From the NCBI RefSeq assembly GCF_000247645.1, contig NZ_AHWA01000004.1:930001-994000 (forward strand): a stretch of 64,000 bases of DNA, read 5' to 3'. Positions 1-8,569 of this stretch are shown piece by piece. Below the pieces are notes generated by a model. That model saw only the letters and a program-made list of their open reading frames with translations. It was not told the DNA's origin and did not search any database. Position 1 is the stretch's first letter; each line of letters begins with the position of its first letter. A program made the translations under genes and the position numbers. This DNA is from Salinibacterium sp. PAMC 21357 (GTDB lineage: Bacteria; Actinomycetota; Actinomycetes; Actinomycetales; Microbacteriaceae).

Positions 1-17
1 CACCGAAAGAGCCCCCC

Positions 18-1154
18 ATGTCTGAGCACTTGTTCGCCACTCTGCGACGTTGGCCCGACGTGGAAGCCCCTAACCTTTTCGCGGTGGATGCCAGCGATCG
101 GCTCATTCTTGATGAGGCCGCTCCGCAGTTGGCCGATATCCAGCCCGGCGAGCTCGTCGTGATGGGCGACAACTATGGGGCGCTCACACTCGGGGCGGTT
201 TCGTTGCACGACTGCCGCGGCATCCGCGTGTTTCAGGATTCCTTGGTCTCGGAGCTGGCGCTGGCTGAGAACGCGGGCGATCTTGCCCCGCACTACACGT
301 CACACACCTTGGGCGCGGAATTGCTGTCGGGCGCCCGTCTGGTGCTGATGCAACTGCCGCGCAGCCTGGCCGAGTTGGATGAGTGGGCTCAGGCCATTGC
401 CCGCTTCGCGTCGCCTGACGTGGTCGTGATTTCGGGCGGCCGCATCAAGCACATGACCTTGGCTATGAATGAGGTGCTGGCGCGTTCCTTCGACGATGTG
501 AACGCCGGTCGTGCTCGCCAGAAGTCGCGCACGCTCACGTCGTTGGGCCCGCGACGTGACGGTACCGAGGCTCGCTATCCGACGACGTCGGTGCTGCGCG
601 AACCCGAGCTTCCCGTCGATGAGCTGACGGTCAGCGCCCACGGCGGCGCTTTCGCCGGGGCCACCCTCGACATCGGTACCCGTTTTCTCATGACGTTCCT
701 ACCCGAGATGAAGCCGGATGCTGCTACCGCCGTCGACCTCGGCAGCGGCACCGGAGTGCTCGCCGTTTCACTCGCCCTGGCCCGCCCCGACCTGCACGTG
801 GTTGCCGTTGACCAGTCCATTGCTGCCGTGGCATCGACCCGCGAAACGGCCGACGCGAACGGAGTCGGGGCCCGCGTTGAGGCCGCGCGCGAAGACGCTC
901 TCGCCGAACGGCCGACGGCCAGTGCTGATCTGATTGTGTGCAATCCGCCGTTTCACACCGGCGCCACCGTGCATGCGGGCGTTGCATTGCGGATGCTGGC
1001 TGACGCCCGCCGCGTGCTCAAACCCGGCGGCGAACTGTGGGTCGTCTTCAACACCCACCTCGGATACCGCGACTACCTGAACCGCACCGTCGGCCCCACC
1101 CGCCAGGCGGGATGCAACAGCAAGTTCACGGTGACGGTGTCGGTGCGCGAATAG
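18..1154 (+). CDS. RsmC/RlmG-type rRNA guanine-N2 methyltransferase
   Basis: Predicted class I S-adenosylmethionine methyltransferase of the small-domain family (MTS) that methylates a guanine N2 in 16S or 23S rRNA. The 378-residue protein has the two-part architecture of RsmC/RlmG: a degenerate N-terminal methyltransferase-like half (about 1-195) and a catalytic C-terminal half. The SAM-binding loop DLGSGTG lies at 240-246, the acidic VAVDQS strand end at about 263-268, and the N2-purine catalytic motif NPPF at 309-312. The start is the ATG following an A/G-rich stretch (gaaagagcccccc). It runs convergently into the GntR gene 13 bp downstream. Whether the target is G1207 of 16S or G1835 of 23S rRNA cannot be told from sequence alone. 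Confidence 0.85.
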   Translation: MSEHLFATLRRWPDVEAPNLFAVDASDRLILDEAAPQLADIQPGELVVMGDNYGALTLGAVSLHDCRGIRVFQDSLVSELALAENAGDLAPHYTSHTLGAELLSGARLVLMQLPRSLAELDEWAQAIARFASPDVVVISGGRIKHMTLAMNEVLARSFDDVNAGRARQKSRTLTSLGPRRDGTEARYPTTSVLREPELPVDELTVSAHGGAFAGATLDIGTRFLMTFLPEMKPDAATAVDLGSGTGVLAVSLALARPDLHVVAVDQSIAAVASTRETADANGVGARVEAAREDALAERPTASADLIVCNPPFHTGATVHAGVALRMLADARRVLKPGGELWVVFNTHLGYRDYLNRTVGPTRQAGCNSKFTVTVSVRE

Positions 1155-1167
1155 CTTTTTAGGTGGG

Positions 1168-1521
1168 CTAGCTAACGCCCCACTCTGAACGCACGGCGCT
1201 GAGTGCATCGTCGAGGGTGAGCGACTGGCTGCGAGCCGCCTTCACGAATCGAGTGGCGGCACGCTGCACCCCGCTGCTGACTGTTTGGTCGTCACGAACG
1301 CGGGTGCCTGTAGCGCGATTCGTCTCGATGAGCCCAGCGGATTCGAGCTCTGTGTAGGCACGAGCCACGGTTCCGGTGGCGACGCGCAGGTCTCCGGCTA
1401 GTTGACGAATCGAGGGGAGCCGCTGACCAGCGCCCAGTTCGCCCACTCTAATCTGGTCGGTAAGTTGAGATCGGATCTGTTCGAACGGGGGCACCGGGCT
1501 TTCGGCGTCAACGGTGATCAT
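1168..1521 (-). CDS. GntR-family regulator, YtrA subfamily
   Basis: Short (117 aa) GntR transcriptional regulator. It has an N-terminal winged helix (about 10-75, with LPSIRQLAGDLRVATGTVARAY as the recognition region) and only a short C-terminal tail instead of a large effector domain, as in the YtrA subfamily. It is the second gene of a two-gene operon: its ATG overlaps the stop of the upstream membrane protein (ATGA at 1518-1521). YtrA regulators repress operons containing membrane or ABC transport proteins, and a GTGTA-N12-TACAC repeat in this operon's promoter (2514-2535) fits the known YtrA operator type. Autorepression is therefore inferred. The effector is unknown. Confidence 0.85.
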   Translation of the reverse strand: MITVDAESPVPPFEQIRSQLTDQIRVGELGAGQRLPSIRQLAGDLRVATGTVARAYTELESAGLIETNRATGTRVRDDQTVSSGVQRAATRFVKAARSQSLTLDDALSAVRSEWGVS

Positions 1522-2500
1522 GCTCGCTCCGCCGCTGGGGCGGCACCCTCAGAGGATTGCACCGTCAGACGCAACGTCAACGCGGTAGAAGCTGCCGCGG
1601 CAAGAAAAACTAGCCCCGAGATCGCCAGTACAGCACCGAGCACCTGCAAGCTGACACCGATCGCGAGCTCTGGCTGACGGAAGGTAGCACTGAATGTGTC
1701 GCCCGCCGCTGTGTAGGTTGTCGCCACGTTGCGCGTCGCCTGACCGGCGATGAAGGCGGTGCCGCCGAAATAGAGAAGCAAGGCGCTCGTGCTGAGCTTG
1801 GTTATCACCAGAGTTGACCCCGCTCGCCACTGCCGATCAAGCTCGGCAAAGCCTTCGATCGGGAGGGATTGAGTAGCCGAGACACGGCTCAGCGCCAGCA
1901 GGGTAGACACCGCGAGCACGACGGTTACTGCAATCAAGGGAACACCATAGAACCAGCCCGGGTATGGGCTTGCGGTGGAACTCGTCGTTGCCTCGGCGAC
2001 AGTGATGACTCTCAAGAGACCGTTCTCATCAGCACTTGCGGTGAGCCCTGTTCCCACCAGCATTACGACGAACGCGGCCGCAATAACCACCGGGAGCACG
2101 AACACCCAGCGCGGGCCGAATGACCCGGATACCGCCTGCTAAGGTCAGCGCTATTTTGTGCAGGCTGAGGAATTCGGAGCGGCGTACTCGCAGCGAAAAG
2201 CAGGAGTCCTCCACTCACTGCTAGTCCGGGCGCGATCGCAACCGGGATTCCGAGAAATTGAGGATCAGCGATTCCCGCCGAGGCTATCGCGAGAAAGAGG
2301 ATGACCGCGAAAACGACCGCGACAACCGCGCGCCGCTGAGCGTGACTCGCCACATTCGCTGCCAACCGATCGCGTTCAGGGTTCGCCACTTCGTCTTTGG
2401 CGGCCGGTCGATACCGGGCCGCACTGATCATTCGAACAACTAAAGGCACGACGAAAACCGCGGCGATGAAGAGCGCAAGTGCGAAGGAGAGGGAGATCAC
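1518..2500 (-). pseudogene. Multi-pass membrane protein, apparently frameshifted
   Basis: Two overlapping frames together encode one membrane protein of about 327 residues. The N-terminal part (from GTG 2500, preceded by GAAAGGTG) has hydrophobic segments ending in GGLLLFAAST. The C-terminal part resumes with FGPRWVFVLPVV and carries four more hydrophobic segments. The switch falls near 2115-2135 and equals the loss of one base, probably near a GGG run. I do not recognise a named family; membrane partners of YtrA-type GntR regulators are often of this kind. A longer reading from GTG 2545 is possible, but a promoter and operator overlap that part. Whether the break is real or a sequencing error is open. 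Confidence 0.6.
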
Positions 2501-2513
2501 GGCAACACCTTTC

Positions 2514-2535
2514 GTGTAGTGCTTAATTGATACAC
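2514..2535. promoter_or_regulatory. Probable GntR (YtrA-type) operator
   Basis: Perfect inverted repeat GTGTA-N12-TACAC over the -10 region of the membrane protein/GntR operon. A second, looser repeat of the same ends (GTGT...ACAC, 2550-2569) overlaps the -35. The YtrA operator of Bacillus subtilis is AGTGTA-N13-TACACT, so this closely resembles a known site class. Binding is inferred. Confidence 0.55.
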
Positions 2536-2556
2536 CGGCATCCACCTGTGTGTCAA
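2527..2556 (-). promoter_or_regulatory. Promoter of the membrane protein/GntR operon
   Basis: Reading the minus strand, TTGACA (2556-2551) is followed after 18 bp by TATCAA (2532-2527). A transcript would start near 2520, leaving about 20 nt of leader before the GTG start at 2500. This supports the shorter start. Confidence 0.5.
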
Positions 2557-2612
2557 GTGGTCAATACACATGCATCCGTTTCACCGCGGCTTCGTGCTCG
2601 TCATAGCGATCG

Positions 2613-2936
2613 TTGAGCTCGTTCATCCCTTCTCCAAAGTTCAGCGCGGTGTGGCACGAGGACGCAGTTTGGGATGTCGGCACCGACATCTTCAGCGGAC
2701 GACAAGAGATCTTGGACGCCGTTGCACGCCAGTGGGAGACCTTCCGAAATATGCAGCACTGGACTTCCAACTCCCGCTACGACATCGACGGCGATCACGC
2801 GACTGGCGAGCACGACGTCGCCGCCCTCACCACGCTCGCGGATGGCTCCTCTGTGTTAAACGGCGGCCGCTATCTCGACGAATTCGAGCGACGCGACGGC
2901 GTCTGGGCTTCACGAAACGCACTGCAAGCGTTCTGA
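2613..2936 (+). CDS. SnoaL-like (NTF2 fold) protein, possibly truncated
   Basis: 107-residue protein resembling SnoaL-like polyketide-cyclase/bile-acid-dehydratase domains: VWHEDAVWDVG near the N terminus, then FSGRQEILDAV, WTSNSRYDIDGDHATGEHDV and GGRYLDEFERRDGVW. Family members usually have 20-30 more residues before the WHEDAVW strand, forming the first helices of the fold; here those helices are missing. The gene is probably 5'-truncated or a remnant. There is no clear ribosome binding site. Function unknown. Confidence 0.45.
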   Translation: MSSFIPSPKFSAVWHEDAVWDVGTDIFSGRQEILDAVARQWETFRNMQHWTSNSRYDIDGDHATGEHDVAALTTLADGSSVLNGGRYLDEFERRDGVWASRNALQAF

Positions 2937-2993
2937 CAACCGTCACTCTTTCTCCCCCGGACCAGGCGAAGCCTCCGGCCTAAGCTGAAGATC

Positions 2994-3605
2994 ATGAGCA
3001 ATGAAATCGGCGATGCGTATTCGCTGCGGGCGCCGGAATACGTCGAGAGGTTCGGATCGATGGATGCCGTGCATCCCGAAGATCGCGAATTTGTCGAGAC
3101 GTGGGCTCGCAGTATCGCGCCCCGCGGCATCGTCATTGACGCCGGTTGCGGCCCAGGCCAATGGACGAGCTTTCTCGTCGAGCTGGGGCTCTCGGCCCGC
3201 GGTATCGACTTGGTGCCCGAGTTCATCGAACGCGCTCAGCGCACCTATCCCGGAATCGACTTCGCAACCGGATCGCTCAACGCACTCGAAGTGCCGGACG
3301 AGTCGCTCGATGCAGTGCTCGCCTGGTTCTCTGTAATCCATCACGAGCCCGCCGACATCCAGATCCCGCTCCAAGAATTTCGCCGCGCACTTCACCCCGG
3401 CGGCACACTGCTCATCGGGTTCTTCGAAGGCCCCGTTGTTGAACCGTTCGCGCACGCTGTAGCTCCGGCATACCGCTGGCCAGTGGATGCACTCAGCAAG
3501 GAGCTACGTTCGGCGGGCTTCGAGGTCGATACTGCGCAGGTCAGACGGTCGCCGGGCGAGCGGCCTCAAGCCGCTCTCGTCGCACGGTTCCGCCAGATTC
3601 ACTGA
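2994..3605 (+). CDS. Class I SAM-dependent methyltransferase
   Basis: Small-molecule-type methyltransferase of 203 residues. The SAM loop VIDAGCGPGQW lies at about 47-57, the acidic strand end ARGIDLVPEF at about 68-77, and a motif IV-like region LDAVLAWFSVIHH at about 106-118, followed by the LHPGGTLLIGFFEG strand. This is the Methyltransf_11/25 pattern with no N- or C-terminal extension. The substrate cannot be inferred. The gene stands alone, ahead of a convergent membrane protein gene. Confidence 0.8.
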   Translation: MSNEIGDAYSLRAPEYVERFGSMDAVHPEDREFVETWARSIAPRGIVIDAGCGPGQWTSFLVELGLSARGIDLVPEFIERAQRTYPGIDFATGSLNALEVPDESLDAVLAWFSVIHHEPADIQIPLQEFRRALHPGGTLLIGFFEGPVVEPFAHAVAPAYRWPVDALSKELRSAGFEVDTAQVRRSPGERPQAALVARFRQIH

Positions 3606-3664
3606 CCGCACCCACGCAGGCGAAACTCGCCACGCCGCGATCACAGCGGCAGCGATCTCCGAGA

Positions 3665-4414
3665 CTATTCCCGCGACCGCAGAGACTGCTGTTTGCGCCT
3701 TCGCGAACGCCGAGCGTTGTCATAGAAAACGAACGACCACACCGGGATGACAGAGAGGAGTCCCCACCAATCACCCGTGGCTCCGCCCGCAATGTGGATA
3801 ACACTGTACGCGACCAACACGACGATCGACCCGAAGAACCAGACCCCCACCCACCATGGCGACAGGTAGTTCTTGAGCGTTTGCTTCGCACTTGCCATGC
3901 TGCCCTCCAGATCACGAGCACTGAGACATACTGCGCACGCTAACGCCGCAATAATGAGAAAAAGAATGCCCAGACTCACCAAGAGATCGGATGCTGAGCT
4001 CGCGAGAATTGGAGCCGATCCGCCGCCCTCGGGCACACAAAACAGGCCGGGTGGCACCAGGCTCCGCACAATCTCCGCACTCTGACTAAGCCCTGCTCTG
4101 CCGAAAGATTCGGCACACGCCCGCTCCACATCATCGGGGTAAACCATCAGTGTGACTCCGAACACCCACAGGGGAAGCCCCAGCGCTGCGCCCACACCGA
4201 GAATTCCCGCGCCCGTCGTGCGCGCGGTGCGAGCGCCCTCGTCGGACACGCCCGCGATCAATGCCACCACGGCGATCAAACACAGCAGAGCGAAGAGCGC
4301 AAACATCGCATAGCTGCCGATGTGACTCGCGATGAGTGCGGCCGCAAAGACAATCGCTTCGATGCCAAGCAGGGCGAACTGCAGCTGCGAGCTACCGCGG
4401 GTGTGGAATCGCAC
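3665..4414 (-). CDS. Hypothetical multi-pass membrane protein
   Basis: 249 residues with about six hydrophobic segments: FALLGIEAIVFAAALIA, YAMFALFALLCLIAVVALIAG, GILGVGAALGLPLWVFGVTL, DLLVSLGILFLIIAALACAV, VWFFGSIVVLVAYSVI and GLLSVIPVWSFVFY. It ends in a strongly basic tail rich in Arg and Lys. Two cysteines lie in the loop between segments 3 and 4. No family recognised; it probably sits in the cytoplasmic membrane. Confidence 0.65.
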   Translation of the reverse strand: MRFHTRGSSQLQFALLGIEAIVFAAALIASHIGSYAMFALFALLCLIAVVALIAGVSDEGARTARTTGAGILGVGAALGLPLWVFGVTLMVYPDDVERACAESFGRAGLSQSAEIVRSLVPPGLFCVPEGGGSAPILASSASDLLVSLGILFLIIAALACAVCLSARDLEGSMASAKQTLKNYLSPWWVGVWFFGSIVVLVAYSVIHIAGGATGDWWGLLSVIPVWSFVFYDNARRSRRRKQQSLRSRE

Positions 4415-4505
4415 TGTGAATCTCGCCTCCCAGTCTGGAGCATCATCCTAATCTGAATTTGAGCACCTTTCACCTATTCAAGGGCTCCGTTGCTAAGGTC
4501 GAGGC

Positions 4506-5296
4506 ATGGTTGAATCCGCCACTTCGAACCGCGCGAGACGCGCCCTCGGGCTACTCGGCGCGAGGCTGGCGCTCGTCGGCCTCGCAACCGTGCTGGTCTG
4601 GATGCTCGCCCGCGGCTTCGATCCGAGTGCGGAGTTCCCGCCCTCACCGATGCTGCTCTCGCTCTCGCTGCTGCCGGTCAATCTGCTCTCGTTGTGGCTC
4701 GTGATCCGCCTGCTGCACGCGGACGGCCAAACACTCCGCGGCCTGTTCGCGCCTCGGCGCGGAGTCGGGCTCTTCGCCGACATCGGGTGGGCGCTGCTCT
4801 GGATTGCCGTGCTCTACATCCCATTCGTCGCAACGATCATCGGCACGATGTGGATCCTGCACGGGACGAACACGTTCACCGCCTTCGAAACCGTCTTTGT
4901 TAACCCGGTGCCGCATCCGTCACGTCACCCGTCTGGGCACTCGTGTTCGGGATCGTCGCCGTGATCACCTTCGCCCCGCTCAATGCCCCCGCCGAGGAGG
5001 CCGTGTATCGCGGCTACGCGCTCTCTCGGCTCAGCGGAATCTGGCCACGGTCGCTCGCGATCGCCGCCTGCTCCGTAGTCTTCGGATTGCAGCATGCGTT
5101 CTTCGCGCCGACCGTCGACGCCATGATCGTCTACGTTGTGGCCTTCACCGTGTGGGGCATCGGCTCATCGCTGATCGCTCAGAAACAGAAGCGGCTCATG
5201 CCCATCGCGATCGCGCACTTTGTAGTGAACCTGATGACGAGTTCGCCCGCCGTCATTTTTCCCGCTTTGCAGGTGGCGGGCGTCATCCCCGCGTGA
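4506..5296 (+). pseudogene. CPBP-family intramembrane protease homologue, frameshifted
   Basis: CPBP (Abi, Rce1-like) intramembrane metalloprotease homologue. It is split between two frames: 4506 to about 4912 (N-terminal hydrophobic segments, ending TAFETVFVNP) and about 4912-5296 (resuming AASVTSPVWALVFG). The second part has the conserved EEAVYRGY glutamate motif and later FGLQHAFFAP and IAIAHFVVN, supplying the Glu and His residues of the family. Restoring one lost base near 4905-4915 gives a continuous protein of about 263 residues, a normal length. It is either a recent pseudogene or a sequencing error. Bacterial members act in peptide maturation or immunity; no peptide substrate gene is adjacent. 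Confidence 0.7.
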
Positions 5297-5348
5297 CTGG
5301 CGTTAACGCACCGAGAGGAATCGCCCCCTGGTTCCGCCAAAATTTGCT

Positions 5349-5789
5349 TCAGTTAGGAATCTCAATAACCGCCTCTCGAGGCCCACCACACCGCGCTGTT
5401 CCTCCGACTCGAACCCAGTCAACCTCGATACTGTCCTCCGAGATAACCTCGCCCGCTGCATCTCGCAGGCGATATTCAACCACCGGCTGGCCTCCAACGA
5501 AGGTGGCATTCCACCCTCTGGCACTGTCGCCGTCTAGCCTGACGACTCCAGTATCCACAAAAGGCACGGGCGACGTTTCTGCGGGCTGAACATCACCTTG
5601 CGGCGGCAGACCCGGTTCGCAATCTTCGCCATCGCACAGCTCAAGGCTGACACCCACCCGAGGCTCCGAAAGGGTTATCGTCGCCACACTCGAGTAGCCG
5701 ACGGCGCTGCACACCGTCCCCATGCCAGCGCATCCCGCGAGCGCGACACTCATCAGAACCATCGTGAATACTGCGAGGGGTGAACGCAT
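5349..5789 (-). CDS. Hypothetical lipoprotein
   Basis: 146-residue predicted lipoprotein. The signal peptide MRSPLAVFTMVLMSVALAGC ends in an LAGC lipobox. The mature part has a Cys pair in LELCDGEDCEPG and a further TARCGG, so an extracytoplasmic disulfide is plausible. The start at 5789 was chosen because it gives the signal peptide and is preceded by AGAAAGG; the open frame extends further upstream without such features. No family recognised. A second lipoprotein gene lies immediately upstream on the same strand. Confidence 0.7.
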   Translation of the reverse strand: MRSPLAVFTMVLMSVALAGCAGMGTVCSAVGYSSVATITLSEPRVGVSLELCDGEDCEPGLPPQGDVQPAETSPVPFVDTGVVRLDGDSARGWNATFVGGQPVVEYRLRDAAGEVISEDSIEVDWVRVGGTARCGGPREAVIEIPN

Positions 5790-5826
5790 TCTGCGACCTT
5801 TCTGTTGCGGAGGAGTCTGGGCGAAG

Positions 5827-6189
5827 CTATTCCGCGGGCTCGTAGATGGTGATCGTGCCACCGGTGAGCCCCGACTTGAGACAGTCGGCGATTCGTTCCG
5901 CATCGGTTTCGCCTGATTCTTGGGTAAGCGTCCACACGTAGCGACTTGATGGGGCGTCCGCACTCATGATGCCGTCGGCAATCGAGCCATCGTCTCCGCA
6001 GTCGCCGACATCTCCCTCCGGATACTGAACCCCCACCTGCCAAAAGTCGTCGGTCGTGGGTTGCCGGCTGAACTCGCTGTTGTCGTCTGCGGGCGGAGCA
6101 TCACCGCAGCCCGCTAGCGTGACCGTAAGAAGTGGCACGGCAACAAACGTGAGCAGCACGGCTGCCAGTTTTCGACTCTGAGACTTCAT
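5827..6189 (-). CDS. Hypothetical lipoprotein
   Basis: 120 residues. Type II signal peptide with lipobox LAGC (Cys at about 28), then an acidic mature domain with a Cys pair (GDCGDDGS and IADCLKSG) that could form a disulfide. It is probably co-transcribed with the next lipoprotein gene, 37 bp downstream. Ribosome binding site AAGGAG lies upstream of the ATG. No family recognised. Confidence 0.7.
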   Translation of the reverse strand: MKSQSRKLAAVLLTFVAVPLLTVTLAGCGDAPPADDNSEFSRQPTTDDFWQVGVQYPEGDVGDCGDDGSIADGIMSADAPSSRYVWTLTQESGETDAERIADCLKSGLTGGTITIYEPAE

Positions 6190-6313
6190 CGTTGATCACT
6201 CCTTCTTCCCACCGCATTCCCCCGCTCGAACATTCACGGAAGGAAAGTGTAAAGTAATCATCACTTTCCCGGCCAGTGGGCGCAAGACCTCATCCATTCG
6301 AAAGCGGGCGAAC

Positions 6314-7165
6314 ATGATCCGAAACAAGCGGCTTCGGTGGCTTGCCATGATTGTGGCCGCAGCGATAGCGGTCGGCGCGCTTGTGACGCTAGCGATTACA
6401 GGCCAGCTCAGTTTCCTTGGCGGAGCCGACGCAACGTCATCCTCAAACACCCAGGGGAATGCCGTTACTCCACCGAGAGGCGGCAAGATCGCGTTCGCCT
6501 CGGTCTGGTTCGACAGTGAATTCACCAGCTCGGACTCGTACCCTTTCGAGACTCTACTAACGTCGAACGGTCTAGAACCGAACGCGGTGCGATTCGTTCT
6601 CAGCGGCTCAAACGGGTGGGATTTCTGGGTTGGCCGTACTGACACAACACTGTGTCTTCTTGCGGCACATTCCGCCGACTCAACGGGCACGATCAACTGT
6701 TCCAACTTTGCGGATTTCGCCGCCCGAGGCATCGATTTGAGCCTGAATGATCTCGAAGCTCACTGGGATGGCGGTTGGGTGACGACCGATCCACCAACGC
6801 CAGACGAACCCCGCGTTCCGGCCGCTCCGGGCGCCGGCAGCGGAGATGTAACAGCCGCAAATTCTTGGTTCGCAGAACCTCCGGAGCCGAGCGACGAGTT
6901 TCCCTATCCGGGCAACTTAGTGACGCAGGATGTTGATGTGAGTCAGGTCAGACTCGCTGAGACCCAAAATGTTCCGTGGGCCAAAATCTGGGTCGCGCAG
7001 CAGAGCACGACTGGCTACTGCTTGATCGCAACGACAGACCGCGAGGGATACCTGAGCCAGGTGAATTGTGCCACTCTCGACGAGTTCCGCACATCCGGTC
7101 TCAGCATTGCCGCACCGGGGATCGCCGCCTACTGGGATGGCAACGAGGTTTTAGCAACTCGATAA
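6314..7165 (+). CDS. Membrane-anchored protein with duplicated Cys-containing domain
   Basis: 283 residues: a short basic N terminus, one transmembrane anchor (about 9-32), then an extracytoplasmic region made of two similar domains (about 60-155 and 175-283) separated by a Pro/Gly-rich linker. The domains align as xVRxxL...W..WV(G/A)...T..xCL(L/I)A......G.(I/V)NC..x.xF...G(I/L)......A(H/Y)WDG. Each keeps one CL(L/I)A cysteine and one NC cysteine, so an intradomain disulfide is likely. This is an internal duplication of an unnamed fold. It is divergent from the two lipoprotein genes. Function unknown. Confidence 0.7.
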   Translation: MIRNKRLRWLAMIVAAAIAVGALVTLAITGQLSFLGGADATSSSNTQGNAVTPPRGGKIAFASVWFDSEFTSSDSYPFETLLTSNGLEPNAVRFVLSGSNGWDFWVGRTDTTLCLLAAHSADSTGTINCSNFADFAARGIDLSLNDLEAHWDGGWVTTDPPTPDEPRVPAAPGAGSGDVTAANSWFAEPPEPSDEFPYPGNLVTQDVDVSQVRLAETQNVPWAKIWVAQQSTTGYCLIATTDREGYLSQVNCATLDEFRTSGLSIAAPGIAAYWDGNEVLATR

Positions 7166-7285
7166 CAGGACAGCTCCGCGGCGCGACGATGAGCCGCCCT
7201 GTCTTGACCGCCGCTAGAGCTTCACCGCACGCCATAAGCTACCAGCAGTCTCATCCATACCCAAGGCTATTGCCTTAGCCTCAGA

Positions 7286-7291
7286 TATAAT
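7286..7291 (+). promoter_or_regulatory. -10 element TATAAT of a probable leaderless transcript
   Basis: A consensus TATAAT ends 6 nt before the ATG of the Fic gene, so transcription should start at or next to the start codon. No good -35 is seen and there is no ribosome binding site, which agrees with leaderless translation. Confidence 0.6.
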
Positions 7292-7297
7292 AGCTCC

Positions 7298-8518
7298 ATG
7301 GCGCATAACGAGCACGAGGTGAACCACACTGAACCGGCCTGGCCCGCCGTCACGTACGAGTCCCGACCGTGGTCACGCTCGGATGACGAAGTCGGATCAC
7401 GCCGACAAGTCCGCGCCGCCCGCGGCCCCTACAACGCAGCCGTGCCAGCGTTCATCGCGCAACTGTCCCCAAATCTTCCGTCGGCTCTGATCGCGCTAGC
7501 GGATGACGTCGGCCGTGAACTGACCCGGTTCGACACCCAAGTCGGAATATTGGCGGCGCCGTTCTCCTCGATTCTGCTGCGCTCAGAGAGTGCCTCGAGC
7601 TCTGAAGTGGAGAACCTCACCTCCAGCGCCAAGCAGGTCGCTATGGCCGAAATCGGCGATTCTTCATCCGGGAACGCCGAGTTGGTCGTGAGCAACGTTG
7701 CGGCGATGAGGGCTGCAATCGATCTGGCAGATGACCTCGATCCAGCGGCAATTCTCACGATGCACCGGGCCCTGCTCGAGAAATCGAACCCCGACATCGT
7801 CGGATCTTGGCGAAGCGATCAAGTCTGGATCGGTGGCGGCTCGCTCTCTCCCCACAACGCAGATTTCGTTCCGCCTCACCATGATCGTGTGCCCGCACTC
7901 ATGGACGACGTCATGCACTTTTCGCGACGCACCGATCTTCCAGTGATTGCTCAGCTTGCCATCGCTCACGCCCAGTTCGAGACCATTCATCCGTTCCCTG
8001 ACGGCAACGGCCGAACTGGCCGCGCCCTCATCCAAGGAATGCTTCGGGCCGGCGGCGTCACCACCAACATCACCGTCCCCGTCTCCGCTGGACTGCTCGG
8101 AGACACCGAAGGATACTTTCGCGCGTTGAGCGCGTATCGCCGCGGTGATATCGCAACCATTGTCGAGACCATGTGCGAAGCCGCATTCGCCGCGATCAAC
8201 TATGGCCGCCTGCTCGAACGCCAGATCGTCGACATCGCTGCCCTCTGGGATCACGCCATTCAGGCCCGCAGTGATTCCTCGGTGCACCGAGTAAAAAACC
8301 TGCTCCTGCGCCAACCAGTAATCACGGTCGCCATAGTCGCGCGCGAGCTAGGCGTCAGCGAGTCAGCCGCCGACACTTCAATTGCCAAACTGGTCGAAGC
8401 GGGCATCCTGCTGCAATCAACCACTGGCCGGCGCAACAGACACTGGCAAGCCACAGAAGTGTTGAACGCTCTGGATGAGTTTGGCGCTCGGGCCCGTCGC
8501 AAACGAGCAGGGCGTTGA
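7298..8518 (+). CDS. Fic-family protein (probable AMP-transferase)
   Basis: 406-residue Fic protein. The catalytic motif HPFPDGNGRTGR at 231-242 is complete, with His231 as the expected base for transferring AMP (or another nucleotide moiety) to a target hydroxyl. An inhibitory-helix motif of the [S/T]xxxE[G/N] type is present N-terminally as SSEVEN (101-106), making it a class II, self-inhibited Fic. The flap region around WIGGGSLSPHNADFVPP (177-193) fits target docking. The C-terminal part (about 290-400) looks like a winged helix (VAIVARELGVSESAADTSIAKLVEAGIL), as in many stand-alone Fic proteins. No antitoxin gene is adjacent, as expected for class II. The target is unknown. Confidence 0.9.
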   Translation: MAHNEHEVNHTEPAWPAVTYESRPWSRSDDEVGSRRQVRAARGPYNAAVPAFIAQLSPNLPSALIALADDVGRELTRFDTQVGILAAPFSSILLRSESASSSEVENLTSSAKQVAMAEIGDSSSGNAELVVSNVAAMRAAIDLADDLDPAAILTMHRALLEKSNPDIVGSWRSDQVWIGGGSLSPHNADFVPPHHDRVPALMDDVMHFSRRTDLPVIAQLAIAHAQFETIHPFPDGNGRTGRALIQGMLRAGGVTTNITVPVSAGLLGDTEGYFRALSAYRRGDIATIVETMCEAAFAAINYGRLLERQIVDIAALWDHAIQARSDSSVHRVKNLLLRQPVITVAIVARELGVSESAADTSIAKLVEAGILLQSTTGRRNRHWQATEVLNALDEFGARARRKRAGR

Positions 8519-8548
8519 GCTTTGTGCGCTTGCCGGATTGTGAGGTGC

Positions 8549-8568
8549 GGGCCCGTCAGTCCGGGCCC
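8549..8568. terminator. GC hairpin between convergent genes
   Basis: Stem GGGCCCG/CGGGCCC with a 6-nt loop lies between the Fic gene and the convergent hydrolase gene. It has no T-run on either side, so it is at best a weak or Rho-assisted terminator. Confidence 0.35.
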
Positions 8569-8569
8569 T

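Noticed and set aside
2561-2770. Antisense frame beginning near the SnoaL-like gene
   Set aside because: Only its last 20 residues look protein-like, it has no start signal, and it overlaps the better-supported SnoaL-like frame.
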